Position numbers and translations under genes: made by a program
Shown: positions 8,459 to 17,077 of the stretch, piece after piece
Layout of the letters: every line of letters begins with the position of its first letter
Numbering within the stretch: the stretch's first letter is position 1
Notes under the pieces: model-generated
What the model was told of the DNA's origin: nothing
Database searches by the model: none
What the model saw: the letters and a program-made list of their open reading frames with translations, nothing else
Source of the DNA: CAYNHF01 sp964397045
GTDB lineage: Bacteria > Actinomycetota > Acidimicrobiia > Spongiisociales > UBA5794
Direction: 5' to 3'
Assembly (NCBI GenBank): GCA_964397045.1
Contig: CAYNHF010000011.1
Coordinates: forward strand, 62,001 to 126,000
Length of the DNA: 64,000 bases

Positions 8459-9196
8459 ATGGCCGGACATTCCAAGTGGGCAAACATCAAGCACCGCAAG
8501 GGGAGACAGGACGCGGCACGCGGCAAGCTGTTTGCGAAGCTGATCCGTGCGATCGAGTCGGCGGCTCGCACCGGCGGAGGGGACATCCAGGCCAACCCGA
8601 CCCTGGCGACTGCAGTTCAGAAGGCGAAAGACGCCTCCGTCCCAAAGGACAATATCGAGCGCGCCATTGCGAGGGGAACCGGTGATCTGGAGGGGGTCAC
8701 ATACGAGGAGGCCTGGTATGAGGGCTACGGACCGGGCGGCGTGGCGCTGTACGTCCACATCCTGACCGACAACCGCAACCGGGCTGCATCCGACGTCCGT
8801 TCGGCATTCAGCAAGAACGGGGGAAGCCTCGGCGAGCCGGGTTCGGTCGGCTACCTCTTCGAGCAGAAGGGGTATCTGCTCGTGGTTGGTGGCGAAGATG
8901 AAGTATTGATGGCTGCACTCGAAGGCGGAGCTGAGGATGTGCGGGCTGCCGAAGGTCAGTGGGAGGTCATCTCACAGCCCGGCGATGTGATGCAGGTCCG
9001 TGCGGCACTCGAGGCCGAGGACATCGAGGTGGTGCAGAGTGAGGTCACTCAGATGCCGACGACGACAGTGGTGCTCGATGCCACCAAGGCGCGGTCCATC
9101 CTGCGACTGCTCGATGCGCTGGAAGACCTCGACGACGTCCAGGACGTCTATGCCAATTTCGATATTCCGGACGAAGTCCTCGCGGAGGTCGGCTGA
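8459..9196 (+). CDS. yebC: YebC/PmpR-family protein
   Basis: 245-residue TACO1/YebC family protein. The start MAGHSKWANIKHRK is diagnostic, and GYGPGGVA and the acidic C-terminal region DIPDEVL are present. Family members have been described as DNA-binding regulators (including near ruvC) and more recently as factors that assist translation through difficult proline-containing stretches. The sequence cannot distinguish the two. The ATG is three bases after the pdxT stop. It precedes ruvCAB, a conserved neighbourhood in many bacteria. Confidence 0.95.
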   Translation: MAGHSKWANIKHRKGRQDAARGKLFAKLIRAIESAARTGGGDIQANPTLATAVQKAKDASVPKDNIERAIARGTGDLEGVTYEEAWYEGYGPGGVALYVHILTDNRNRAASDVRSAFSKNGGSLGEPGSVGYLFEQKGYLLVVGGEDEVLMAALEGGAEDVRAAEGQWEVISQPGDVMQVRAALEAEDIEVVQSEVTQMPTTTVVLDATKARSILRLLDALEDLDDVQDVYANFDIPDEVLAEVG

Positions 9197-9253
9197 GGCC
9201 GCTGCCGGGATGCTTCGCATGCCGCATCCACCCGTCTAGTGTCAGGGGAACAC

Positions 9254-9751
9254 ATGTTCGTTCTTGGCATAGATCCGGGTCTCACCACGACCGGGTACGG
9301 AGTCGTCGAGGCGTCTGCCGCGGCGCAGACGGCGGTTGCGGCCGGCGTCATCCGGACTGATCCGAAGCGTTCCGTTGCCGGTCGGCTGCTGGAGCTCCGC
9401 CGGGACCTGAAGGGCCTGATCGACGAGTACGAACCGGCAGAAGCGGCCATCGAAGAAGTGTTCGTCAACAAGAATCTGCACACTGCGATGTCGGTGGCGC
9501 GCGCCTCGGGGGTAGCGTTGGTGACGCTGGCCGAGGCCGGGCTGGAGGTGGCCGAGTACACCCCGTCCGCGGTCAAGATGGCCCTGTGCGGCTACGGCAA
9601 CGCGGACAAAGAGCAGGTCCAGAAGGTGGTGGCGATGCGCCTGCAACTCCCAGGAATCGCGACTCCGGCAGACGCTTCAGATGCGCTGGCAATAGCGCTG
9701 TGTCACGTGCAGACGATTCCCATGCGGCGTGCCGTGGAGCAAGTCACATGA
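9254..9751 (+). CDS. ruvC: Crossover junction endodeoxyribonuclease RuvC
   Basis: Resolves Holliday junctions in homologous recombination, acting with RuvAB. The 165-residue protein has the RNase H-like catalytic acids: Asp in LGIDPGLTTTGYG, Glu in AIEEVFVNKN, and the C-terminal acidic pair in ASDALAIALCH. The ATG at 9254 is preceded by AGGGGA; the GTG at 9239 would place the SD inside the gene, so I rejected it. The stop overlaps the ruvA start (ATGA). Confidence 0.95.
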   Translation: MFVLGIDPGLTTTGYGVVEASAAAQTAVAAGVIRTDPKRSVAGRLLELRRDLKGLIDEYEPAEAAIEEVFVNKNLHTAMSVARASGVALVTLAEAGLEVAEYTPSAVKMALCGYGNADKEQVQKVVAMRLQLPGIATPADASDALAIALCHVQTIPMRRAVEQVT

Positions 9752-10329
9752 TCGGGAGGCTGCGCGGTGTCCTCGCCGCCAAACAGCCGGATGGGATCAT
9801 CCTGGACGTGGCAGGAGTGGGCTACGAAGTGGCGGTGACGCCTGCGGCGCTGGCTGCTTTGCCCGGGGTCGGGGAGGAGGCGGTGGTGCACACCCACCTC
9901 TACGTGCGGGAAGATCAGCTGGCACTGTTCGGCTTTGCGAGCGAAGACGGCAAAGCGTTGTTCCGTCTGCTGCTCGGGGTTTCCGGGATCGGACCCAAGG
10001 TGGCGCTTGCCATTCTGGGAACGCTGACGCCGGACGAGTTGCGCCAGGCGGTGGCTGCGGACGACATCAACGCTCTCACCGCGGTTCCAGGAATCGGCAA
10101 GCGCAGCGCACAGAAGCTCATGCTCGAGCTGCGGCCCAAGCTGGACGTGGCGGAGCTGCCGTCTGTGTCGGCGGGGACTTCGAGTGCAGACGTTCGCGAG
10201 GCACTGGAGAGTCTTGGCTATCAGCCGGCCGAGATTCGCGACGCAATGCGCGAATTGCCTCCCGACCTGGCCGTCGAAGAGCTGCTTCGGCTCTCGCTTC
10301 AGGAACTCGGCAAGCAGGGACGCGCGTGA
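9748..10329 (+). CDS. ruvA: Holliday junction branch migration protein RuvA
   Basis: Tetrameric DNA-binding component of the RuvAB branch-migration motor. The 193-residue protein begins MIGRLRGVLA, with an OB-fold first domain. It contains two helix-hairpin-helix motifs (GVSGIGPKVALAIL and AVPGIGKRSAQKLM) and ends with the flexible-linker C-terminal domain that contacts RuvB (ALESLGYQPAEI). The stop overlaps the ruvB start (GTGA). Confidence 0.96.
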   Translation: MIGRLRGVLAAKQPDGIILDVAGVGYEVAVTPAALAALPGVGEEAVVHTHLYVREDQLALFGFASEDGKALFRLLLGVSGIGPKVALAILGTLTPDELRQAVAADDINALTAVPGIGKRSAQKLMLELRPKLDVAELPSVSAGTSSADVREALESLGYQPAEIRDAMRELPPDLAVEELLRLSLQELGKQGRA

Positions 10330-11354
10330 GAGAAGAAGGCCTGCTCACCACCGAGTCAACGCCCGCAGATGTGACGTACGACGCCGGCCTGCGACCCCGC
10401 GAGATGGATCAGTTCATCGGTCAGCCGGCGCTCAAGGAGCGGTTGCTGATTCTCATCGAGGCAGCACGGAGCCGCTCCGAGTCGGTCGATCACGTACTGT
10501 TTTCCGGCCCCCCCGGTCTCGGCAAGACTTCCTTGGCCGGCATCGTCGCCAACGCGATGGAGGCCAGCTTTCGTCCCACGTCCGGTCCCGCATTGGAACG
10601 GCCGGGCGACCTCGCCGCGGTGCTCACCAACCTCGAGGTGGGCGACGTGTTGTTCATCGACGAGATCCACCGGCTTCCCCGCCAGGTGGAAGAAGTGCTG
10701 TACCCCGCCATGGAGGACTTCCAGCTCGACATCGTCGTGGGTAAAGGCCCCGCAGCCCGGTCGATCCGTCTCGACCTGCCACCCTTCACACTCATCGGGG
10801 CCACGACGCGAGTTGGCAGGGTCGCACCGCCGCTGCGCGATCGGTTCGGCTACGTTGCGCGGCTCGACTACTACGACGTCGAAGAGTTGGCCGCGGTCGT
10901 CACTCGTTCGGCGGACATCCTCGAGGTTGAGGTGACCCCGACCGGGGCTTCAGGGATCGCCACGCGGAGCCGGGGAACTCCTCGCATCGCCAACCGGCTG
11001 CTGCGGCGGGTGCGGGACTACGCCGCGGTGAGAGCAGACGGCATCGTCGATGAACAGACCGCCGCCATCGCGCTCGCCGTGTTCGAGGTAGACGACATGG
11101 GTCTCGACAAGGTCGACCGCTACATCTTGCGCAGCATCGTCGACAAATTCGGCGGGGGTCCGGTCGGGTTATCGACCCTGGCGATCGCCGTCGGTGAGGA
11201 TCCAGAGACCGTCGAAGATGCCTACGAGCCGTATCTCCTGCAGCAGGGCCTGCTCAAGCGAACTCCGCGAGGCAGGGTGGCTACCCCACATGCGTATGCG
11301 CACCTCGGGGTGGAGCCACCCGAGCCTGGAGACGGCCAGGGAACCTTGATCTGA
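10326..11354 (+). CDS. ruvB: Holliday junction branch migration helicase RuvB
   Basis: AAA+ ATPase that drives branch migration with RuvA. The 342-residue protein has a Walker A motif GPPGLGKTSLA, Walker B FIDEIHRL, sensor 1 in LIGATTRVG, and the arginine-finger/sensor 2 region RSRGTPRIANRLLRR. It ends with the winged-helix domain beginning near DKFGGGPVG. The start is the GTG overlapping the ruvA stop. The next gene follows after 25 bases and appears to have its own promoter inside the ruvB end. Confidence 0.96.
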   Translation: MREEGLLTTESTPADVTYDAGLRPREMDQFIGQPALKERLLILIEAARSRSESVDHVLFSGPPGLGKTSLAGIVANAMEASFRPTSGPALERPGDLAAVLTNLEVGDVLFIDEIHRLPRQVEEVLYPAMEDFQLDIVVGKGPAARSIRLDLPPFTLIGATTRVGRVAPPLRDRFGYVARLDYYDVEELAAVVTRSADILEVEVTPTGASGIATRSRGTPRIANRLLRRVRDYAAVRADGIVDEQTAAIALAVFEVDDMGLDKVDRYILRSIVDKFGGGPVGLSTLAIAVGEDPETVEDAYEPYLLQQGLLKRTPRGRVATPHAYAHLGVEPPEPGDGQGTLI

Positions 11355-11373
11355 ACGCGTCGCGGCTTACGCT
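11346..11373 (+). promoter_or_regulatory. Probable queA promoter (leaderless)
   Basis: TTGATC at 11346-11351 and TACGCT at 11368-11373 are separated by 16 bases. The queA ATG begins seven bases after the -10 box, where transcription would start, so the mRNA would lack a 5' leader. No SD is visible before queA. Confidence 0.5.
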
Positions 11374-11379
11374 GCTGTG

Positions 11380-12399
11380 ATGTTGATCGATGACTTCGAC
11401 TACGAACTGCCGGATGATGCCATCGCGCAGTCGGCACGCGAACCGCGAGACGCGGCGCGACTGCTGCGGGTGAGGGGGCGCGAGGACTTCGTGTTTTCTG
11501 ACCTCGGCAGCATCCTCGAACCAGGCGATCTGCTGGTGGTGAACCGGACTCGGGTGCGGGCGGCGCGGTTGCGGGGCCGGAAGATCGGGTCGGGTGGGGC
11601 GGTTGAAGCTCTCTTGCTACGCCGAATCGACACCACGCGCTGGGAAGCCATGGTGCGTCCAGCAAGGCGGCTGCGTGCCGGCTCCAGCCTCACGTTCAGC
11701 GAGGCAACGGCGGTGGTGGAATCAGATCCAGTCGGAGGGGTGGTCGTCCTGGAGCTGACGACGCCCGGCGGGGATGTCGAAGCACTGTTGGCGCGGGTCG
11801 GCGAGGTGCCGCTGCCCCCGTACTTCCACGGCTCTCTCCCAACGCCCGACCGTTACCAGACGGTGTTCGCCAGGACGGTCGGGAGTGCTGCAGCCCCAAC
11901 CGCGGCGCTGCACTTCACTTCCGCTCTGTGCGCCGATCTCGAAGGCAGCGGAGTCGGTTTCGCTGAGATCGACCTCGAGGTGGGGCTGGACACGTTCCGC
12001 CCAATGCAAGGGGACGCAGTCACTGATCACGTGATCCACCGCGAGCGGTTCAAGCTGCCTGCGATCACTGCCGACCGGATCAGAGATGCCAGGCGCCGCG
12101 GCGGTCGTGTGATCGCGGTCGGCACTACCTCGGTTCGAACGCTCGAGACCATGGCCTCCGGTGACGGCCTGGTGGATGCCGGGTCGGGTGAGAGCAGTCT
12201 GTTCATCACTCCCGGCTATCACGCCCGGGTCGTCGATGGCGTGATCACCAATTTCCACGCTCCCCGCACCACGTTGATCGCTCTCGTCGCGGCCTTGATA
12301 GGTCCGGAGTGGAGGGACGTGTACCGGGCAGCCCTGGACCGCGGCTATCGATTCCTATCGTTCGGCGATGCAATGGTGATCGAAGGGATTCGGGAATGA
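11380..12399 (+). CDS. queA: S-adenosylmethionine:tRNA ribosyltransferase-isomerase QueA
   Basis: Adds the cyclopentenyl ring precursor to preQ1-modified tRNA, giving epoxyqueuosine. The 339-residue protein begins LIDDFDYELPDDAIAQ, continues with LEPGDLLVVNRTRV, contains the family segments TAALHFTSAL, and ends with NFHAPRTTLIALVAA and GYRFLSFGDAM. I choose the ATG at 11380 over the GTG at 11377 because its distance from the putative -10 box fits a leaderless start. Its stop overlaps tgt (ATGA), so the two queuosine steps are coupled. Confidence 0.93.
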   Translation: MLIDDFDYELPDDAIAQSAREPRDAARLLRVRGREDFVFSDLGSILEPGDLLVVNRTRVRAARLRGRKIGSGGAVEALLLRRIDTTRWEAMVRPARRLRAGSSLTFSEATAVVESDPVGGVVVLELTTPGGDVEALLARVGEVPLPPYFHGSLPTPDRYQTVFARTVGSAAAPTAALHFTSALCADLEGSGVGFAEIDLEVGLDTFRPMQGDAVTDHVIHRERFKLPAITADRIRDARRRGGRVIAVGTTSVRTLETMASGDGLVDAGSGESSLFITPGYHARVVDGVITNFHAPRTTLIALVAALIGPEWRDVYRAALDRGYRFLSFGDAMVIEGIRE

Positions 12400-13523
12400 C
12401 TGCTCCGGTGCGATGGGAGGCAGTTGCTGCTGCGGGCGCCGCACGCACGGGGCGGCTGATGACGCCGCACGGCTCGGTGGACACACCAGGGTTCATGCCC
12501 GTGGGCACCAGGGGATCGGTGAAAGGAATCGATGCACAGGATCTGCGCAGGCTCGGTGCCGAGATGATCCTGGCGAACACCTACCACTTGTCGCTTCGCC
12601 CTGGTGAGGGCGTGGTAGCCGCCCTCGGTGGCATCCAGCAGTTCACCGGTTGGCGCGGGCCGATCCTCACCGACTCCGGCGGGTACCAGGTGTTCTCATT
12701 GGCGCCGCGGCTGTCCGAAGCCGAGGTCGTCTTTCGCTCCGTGTATGACGGTTCGGAGGTCAGGCTCAGCCCGGAACGAGCCATGGCGATTCAGGAGTCG
12801 CTCGGTTCCGATATCGCGATGGTGCTCGACGTGTTGGTCGGGTTGCCTGCGCCCCGGGTCGAGGTGGAAGCCGCCATGCAGCAGTCGCTGCGCTGGGCCG
12901 CGCGAGCGCTGGCCGCCAGGCGTCGCGAGGATCGGGCGGTGTTCGGCATCGTGCAAGGCGGTACCGATCCCGACCTCAGGGCAGAGTCGGCTGCGGGGAC
13001 GGCGGCGTTGGGTTTCGACGGGTTTGGCATTGGGGGTCTCTCGGTGGGTGAGGGCCGCGAAGCACGCAATCGGGCCCTGGAGGCCTGCATTCCGGAACTG
13101 CCGGAGGACAAGACCCGGTACGTGATGGGCCTTGGCGACACGGAGGGGCTCGTCGACGCGGTTGCCCGCGGCGCCGACCTTTTCGACTGCGTGCTGCCGA
13201 CCCGTCTCGCCCGCCACGGCACGGCGCTTCATCCGCACGGTGATCTGTCGATGCGGAGTGCCGCGAATGCCTCCGATTCCCGCCCGATCCAAGACGACTG
13301 TGGCTGTCCAACCTGTGAGCACTACAGCAGGGGGTACATACGACACCTGCTCGCGACCAGAGAGCTCAGCGGCGGGCGTCTCCTCACGCTGCACAACCTG
13401 CACTACACGTTGGATCTCCTGCGACGGCTGCGTGACGCGGTCGTCACCGGCGACTTCGAAACGCTGGCTGCGCAGGTTCTCGCTGCCCGGAAGATCGGCC
13501 AGCCGGACGTGACCCGGATCTGA
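12396..13523 (+). CDS. tgt: tRNA-guanine transglycosylase
   Basis: Exchanges G34 of GUN-anticodon tRNAs for preQ1. The 375-residue TIM barrel has the catalytic/recognition segments TDSGGYQVFSLA, FGIVQGGTDP and GGLSVGEGRE. It has the nucleophile Asp region FDCVLPTRLARHG and the zinc site CGCPTCEHY completed by a His in LHNLHY. Together with queA this gives two of the late queuosine steps. No preQ1 synthesis genes (queC/D/E/F) lie in the window, so preQ1 may come from elsewhere in the genome or from salvage. Confidence 0.95.
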   Translation: MTAPVRWEAVAAAGAARTGRLMTPHGSVDTPGFMPVGTRGSVKGIDAQDLRRLGAEMILANTYHLSLRPGEGVVAALGGIQQFTGWRGPILTDSGGYQVFSLAPRLSEAEVVFRSVYDGSEVRLSPERAMAIQESLGSDIAMVLDVLVGLPAPRVEVEAAMQQSLRWAARALAARRREDRAVFGIVQGGTDPDLRAESAAGTAALGFDGFGIGGLSVGEGREARNRALEACIPELPEDKTRYVMGLGDTEGLVDAVARGADLFDCVLPTRLARHGTALHPHGDLSMRSAANASDSRPIQDDCGCPTCEHYSRGYIRHLLATRELSGGRLLTLHNLHYTLDLLRRLRDAVVTGDFETLAAQVLAARKIGQPDVTRI

Positions 13524-13614
13524 CCTGTGCAGTGTTGGTTTATCGCACAACCCACTAACGTACGTGGCCGCCCGGCGCCACTGCGGGCGATGAGACACTT
13601 TTTCGGAGGCTTTC

Positions 13615-13977
13615 GTGGCACACCTGATGACTCTCGGCACCATGCTGCTTGCGCAAACGGACGCTGAGTCCGATGCAACATCCGGGTTCGATCCGTCGTT
13701 CCTCATCCTGATGCTCGTGGTCGGTGCCGGCCTCTATTTCGTCATGATCGCACCGGCGCGGCGCCGTCAAAAGCAGGTCGGTGAGGTACAGCGCGGTGTC
13801 GATATCGGCGACGAGATCCGCACGGTGGGCGGCATCTACGGCATCGTCACCGGAACCAGCGAGGACCGGCTCACCATCGACGTGGGTGGTGGAACGACAC
13901 TCCACATCGACCGTAGGGCGGTGGGAGAGCGACTCACCGAAGACCCCGGAGAAGAAGCAGAGGAAGAGGAAGGATGA
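13615..13977 (+). CDS. yajC: Preprotein translocase accessory subunit YajC
   Basis: Single-span membrane protein associated with SecDF-YidC. The 120-residue protein has one hydrophobic helix (about residues 32-50, ending VMIAPARRRQK), then the typical VGDEIRT-like segment (DIGDEIRTVGGIYGIV) and a very acidic tail (EEAEEEEG). The GTG at 13615 has GGAGG five bases upstream. Its stop overlaps secD (ATGA). A 91-base gap separates it from tgt; a TTGGTT and a weak TAACGT there could be a promoter, but the spacing is poor. Confidence 0.92.
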   Translation: MAHLMTLGTMLLAQTDAESDATSGFDPSFLILMLVVGAGLYFVMIAPARRRQKQVGEVQRGVDIGDEIRTVGGIYGIVTGTSEDRLTIDVGGGTTLHIDRRAVGERLTEDPGEEAEEEEG

Positions 13978-15488
13978 ATCGCCGCCGGCTGTGGCTCTCC
14001 CTCATCGGATTTCTGGCGCTGACGTTCGGTTCGTTCGCCATAGTGCTCGCGTTGGGGTGGACGCCGCAGTTGGGCCTCGACCTGCAGGGCGGTTTTCAGG
14101 TCGTGCTGACCGCCCCTCCCGGTACCGACTCCGAAGTGCTGGACAAGTCGGTGGAGATCATGCGGCGCCGCATCGAGAACGTCGGCAACGTGCAGGAACC
14201 GGTGATCACCGTTCAGGGCGAACGTCGCATCCTCGTCCAGCTCCCCGGGGTGCAGGACCAGGAACGGGCTTTGCAGGCGGTGGGGGAGACCGGACAGCTT
14301 TCGTTCCGGCCGGTCCTCGACGCCCAGATCGTCAGCCCTGCCTTTACCAACGGGATTCTGCCGCTCCCCGATGAGTTCCTGGACGACACGACCAGCACAA
14401 CGAGTACGACGGCCGTGCTGGCTTTACCAGACAACCTCGACCCGGATAGCGGTCTCACGATCGTCGACGAGGTGACCGACCAGGCCTTTCTGGCTTCGAC
14501 GGACGGGCTGGTGTATTGGGTCGACGGTGCCTTCCTGACCGGGTCCGACATCACGGGTGCCTCCGCGCTCTTCCAGGGCACATCAGGGAGCGGGTGGGTA
14601 GTCGTCCCCGAGTTCACTGCGGAAGGAGCGGTGAAATTCGAAGCGGCGACTGCCGAGCTTTCGTTCTTCGCGGTAGGCGACCCGCGACGCCAACTTGCGA
14701 TTGTTGTTGACGGGTCGGTGGAGTCTGCCCCGCAAATCGCGGCAGATGTGGCGCCCGGGGTCGGTCTGGACGCCAACCAGGTTGTCATTACGGTCGGCAG
14801 CCAGGAAGAAGCTGAGGACCTCGCCACCTTGCTGCGATACGGTGCCCTGCCCACCACCTTCGAACGAGAACAGCAGACATCGGTTTCGGCGACGCTCGGT
14901 GAGGACTCGCTCCGGGCCGGTCTCCTCGCCGGTATCGGGGGGCTCATCCTGGTCGCACTGGCCTTGATGCTGTACTACCGGGCGCTCGGCATGGTGGCAG
15001 TTGTGGGGCTCGGGGTATTCGGCACGCTGCTCATCACGGTGTTGATCCTGCTCGGTCAGTTCCAGGGGACGACGCTGACCCTCGCGGGAGTCACCGGCAT
15101 CATTGTGTCCATCGGCATTACCGCAGACTCGTACATCGTCTACTTCGAGCGCATCAAGGAAGAGTTTCACCATGGCCGACCGCTGCGGGCCGCTGTAGAT
15201 GGCTCCTTTCCTCGCGCCTTCCGCACCATCCTCACCGGCGACTTCGTCACCTTCTCCGGAGCGATCTTGTTGTGGGCGCTCGCGATCGGATCGGTGAAGG
15301 CCTTCGCCATCACCCTGGGTATCGCCACCGTGGTCGACGTGGTCGTCGCCTACTTCTACACCCGACCCGCCGTGGCGCTCATGGTGCGCGGACCGCTGGG
15401 TGATGGAGGCTTCTGGAGCATCCGAGGTGCCATGGGAACGGGGTCTGAACGGCAGGCTGCTCCGGAGCGACACGAGGTGTCGGTATGA
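13974..15488 (+). CDS. secD: Protein translocase subunit SecD
   Basis: RND-superfamily subunit that uses proton motive force to complete protein export. The 504-residue protein has an N-terminal membrane helix followed by LGLDLQGGFQV. A large periplasmic domain contains a Thr-rich insert near residue 140 (DDTTSTTSTTA). Five C-terminal helices include the conserved SIGITADSYIVYFERIKEE segment. The Asp in that segment matches the proton-relay position of the family. The stop overlaps secF by four bases. Confidence 0.96.
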   Translation: MNRRRLWLSLIGFLALTFGSFAIVLALGWTPQLGLDLQGGFQVVLTAPPGTDSEVLDKSVEIMRRRIENVGNVQEPVITVQGERRILVQLPGVQDQERALQAVGETGQLSFRPVLDAQIVSPAFTNGILPLPDEFLDDTTSTTSTTAVLALPDNLDPDSGLTIVDEVTDQAFLASTDGLVYWVDGAFLTGSDITGASALFQGTSGSGWVVVPEFTAEGAVKFEAATAELSFFAVGDPRRQLAIVVDGSVESAPQIAADVAPGVGLDANQVVITVGSQEEAEDLATLLRYGALPTTFEREQQTSVSATLGEDSLRAGLLAGIGGLILVALALMLYYRALGMVAVVGLGVFGTLLITVLILLGQFQGTTLTLAGVTGIIVSIGITADSYIVYFERIKEEFHHGRPLRAAVDGSFPRAFRTILTGDFVTFSGAILLWALAIGSVKAFAITLGIATVVDVVVAYFYTRPAVALMVRGPLGDGGFWSIRGAMGTGSERQAAPERHEVSV

Positions 15489-16537
15489 GCCTGTGGACCG
15501 ATCTCTACAACGGACGTACCCATTTTGACTTCGTCTCACATTGGAAGCGCTGGTTCACCTTCTCGGGCGTGCTCATCGTCATTTCACTGGTGGCGCTGTT
15601 GACCAGGGGCTTCGATCTCAGCATCGATTTCACGGGCGGCACCATCGTTACGGTCGAGAACTCGACCGACGAGACCGTCGCCACCTACCGCAGTGCCCTG
15701 ACCGCCGTCGGCCAGGAAGGGGCGGTGGTGCAGATCACCGGGACCAATCAGGTCGTGGTGCAGACCGAGTCGCTGCCGTCCGGCGACCAGGACGCCCTCG
15801 TCAACACCGTGGTTGCCGTTGCAGGTCAGGCATTCGACGAGGCCAACGTTGATGCCGTCGGTCCCAGTTTCGGCGCTGAGATCACGCAGCGGGCGATCCA
15901 AGCACTGGTCGTCTTTCTCGTGGTGATTGCCCTCTTCATCACGTGGCGGTTCCAGTGGAAGATGGCGATCGCGGCGCTCGCCGCGTTAGCGCACGACCTC
16001 ATCATCACGGCCGGGATCTACTCATTGCTCGGTTTTCAGGTGACTCCAGCAACGGTGATCGCCATCCTCACCATCCTCGGGTATTCCCTCTACGACACCG
16101 TGGTGGTGTTCGACAAGATCGAAGAGAACACCGCCGAGCTGCACGGGCGCTATACCTACACGGAGATCGCCAACCTGTCACTCAACCAGGTGCTGATGCG
16201 GTCGATCAACACCTCGTTCACGTCGCTGCTGCCGATCGGGAGCCTGTTGTTTGTCGGGTCCTACCTGCTCGGTGCGGCGACATTGCGTGAGTTCGCGCTC
16301 GCCCTGTTCATCGGAGTGAGCATCGGCACGTACTCTTCGATCTTCATCGCCACGCCGCTGCTCACGCTCTGGAAAGAGCGTGAGCCCGAGTGGCAGCGGA
16401 TGCAACGCCGCAAGGTCCGTCGCGACGGTACCGGTGGTGCCGTGCCGGTAAGTGCGGGTGTCGCCGAGGCCCAGGCTGAGCTGCGGGACACGGGCGCTGT
16501 GCCGCGGCCACCGAGAAAGCGGAAGAAGCGGCGGTAA
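15485..16537 (+). CDS. secF: Protein translocase subunit SecF
   Basis: Partner of SecD in the translocon. The 350-residue protein has an N-terminal helix (FSGVLIVISLVALL), the periplasmic start DLSIDFTGGTIV, and C-terminal helices with GYSLYDTVVVFDKIEEN, the conserved Asp region of SecF. It ends in a basic tail PRPPRKRKKRR that could contact ribosomes or lipid. The ATG overlaps the secD stop. Confidence 0.96.
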   Translation: MSLWTDLYNGRTHFDFVSHWKRWFTFSGVLIVISLVALLTRGFDLSIDFTGGTIVTVENSTDETVATYRSALTAVGQEGAVVQITGTNQVVVQTESLPSGDQDALVNTVVAVAGQAFDEANVDAVGPSFGAEITQRAIQALVVFLVVIALFITWRFQWKMAIAALAALAHDLIITAGIYSLLGFQVTPATVIAILTILGYSLYDTVVVFDKIEENTAELHGRYTYTEIANLSLNQVLMRSINTSFTSLLPIGSLLFVGSYLLGAATLREFALALFIGVSIGTYSSIFIATPLLTLWKEREPEWQRMQRRKVRRDGTGGAVPVSAGVAEAQAELRDTGAVPRPPRKRKKRR

Positions 16538-16540
16538 GCT
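16535..16540 (+). promoter_or_regulatory. Candidate -10 box of a leaderless apt transcript
   Basis: TAAGCT includes the secF stop codon and ends six bases before the apt ATG. No -35 hexamer is recognisable, so this may be coincidental and apt may simply be in the sec operon. Confidence 0.3.
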
Positions 16541-16546
16541 CCCTCT

Positions 16547-17077
16547 ATGAATGAGGCTGTCTACCGCGCACATATTCGCGACATTCCGGACTTCCCCGAG
16601 CCTGGGATTCTCTTCAAGGACATCACGCCGCTGCTGGCGAATCATGATGTCTTCAGCGCGTCCGTGGACGCGCTTGCCCAGCCGTTCTTCGATGTCGGCA
16701 TCACCAAGGTGGTAGGGATCGAGGCGCGCGGTTTCATCTTTGCCGCACCGGTCGCCAACCGACTCGAGGCGGGTTTCGTGCCGATCCGCAAGGCGGGCAA
16801 ACTGCCGCACGAGATCCAGCACATCGAGTACGACCTCGAGTATGGGACGGATAGGATCGAGGTCCATCGCGACGCCATCACCGGCAACGACCGGGTCCTC
16901 GTGGTAGACGACGTGCTTGCCACCGGCGGGACCGGAGTGGCGGCGGTCGATCTGATCCAGGCGCTCGGCGGTGAGGTGGTGGCGTTCTCGGTGCTGGTGG
17001 AACTCGGGTTCCTGGATGGGCGAAACCGGCTGGTGGACACCCCGGTGCACGCTCTGGTGCACTATGCCGGTTCTTGA
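16547..17077 (+). CDS. apt: Adenine phosphoribosyltransferase
   Basis: Salvages adenine to AMP using PRPP. The 176-residue protein has the Apt pattern: IPDFPEPGILFKDITPLL near the N-terminus, GIEARGFIFAAPVA, the RKAGKLP hood segment, and the PRPP-binding loop VLVVDDVLATGGT. It lies between secDF and rel, a conserved actinobacterial order. It overlaps the rel start by 14 bases. Confidence 0.95.
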   Translation: MNEAVYRAHIRDIPDFPEPGILFKDITPLLANHDVFSASVDALAQPFFDVGITKVVGIEARGFIFAAPVANRLEAGFVPIRKAGKLPHEIQHIEYDLEYGTDRIEVHRDAITGNDRVLVVDDVLATGGTGVAAVDLIQALGGEVVAFSVLVELGFLDGRNRLVDTPVHALVHYAGS

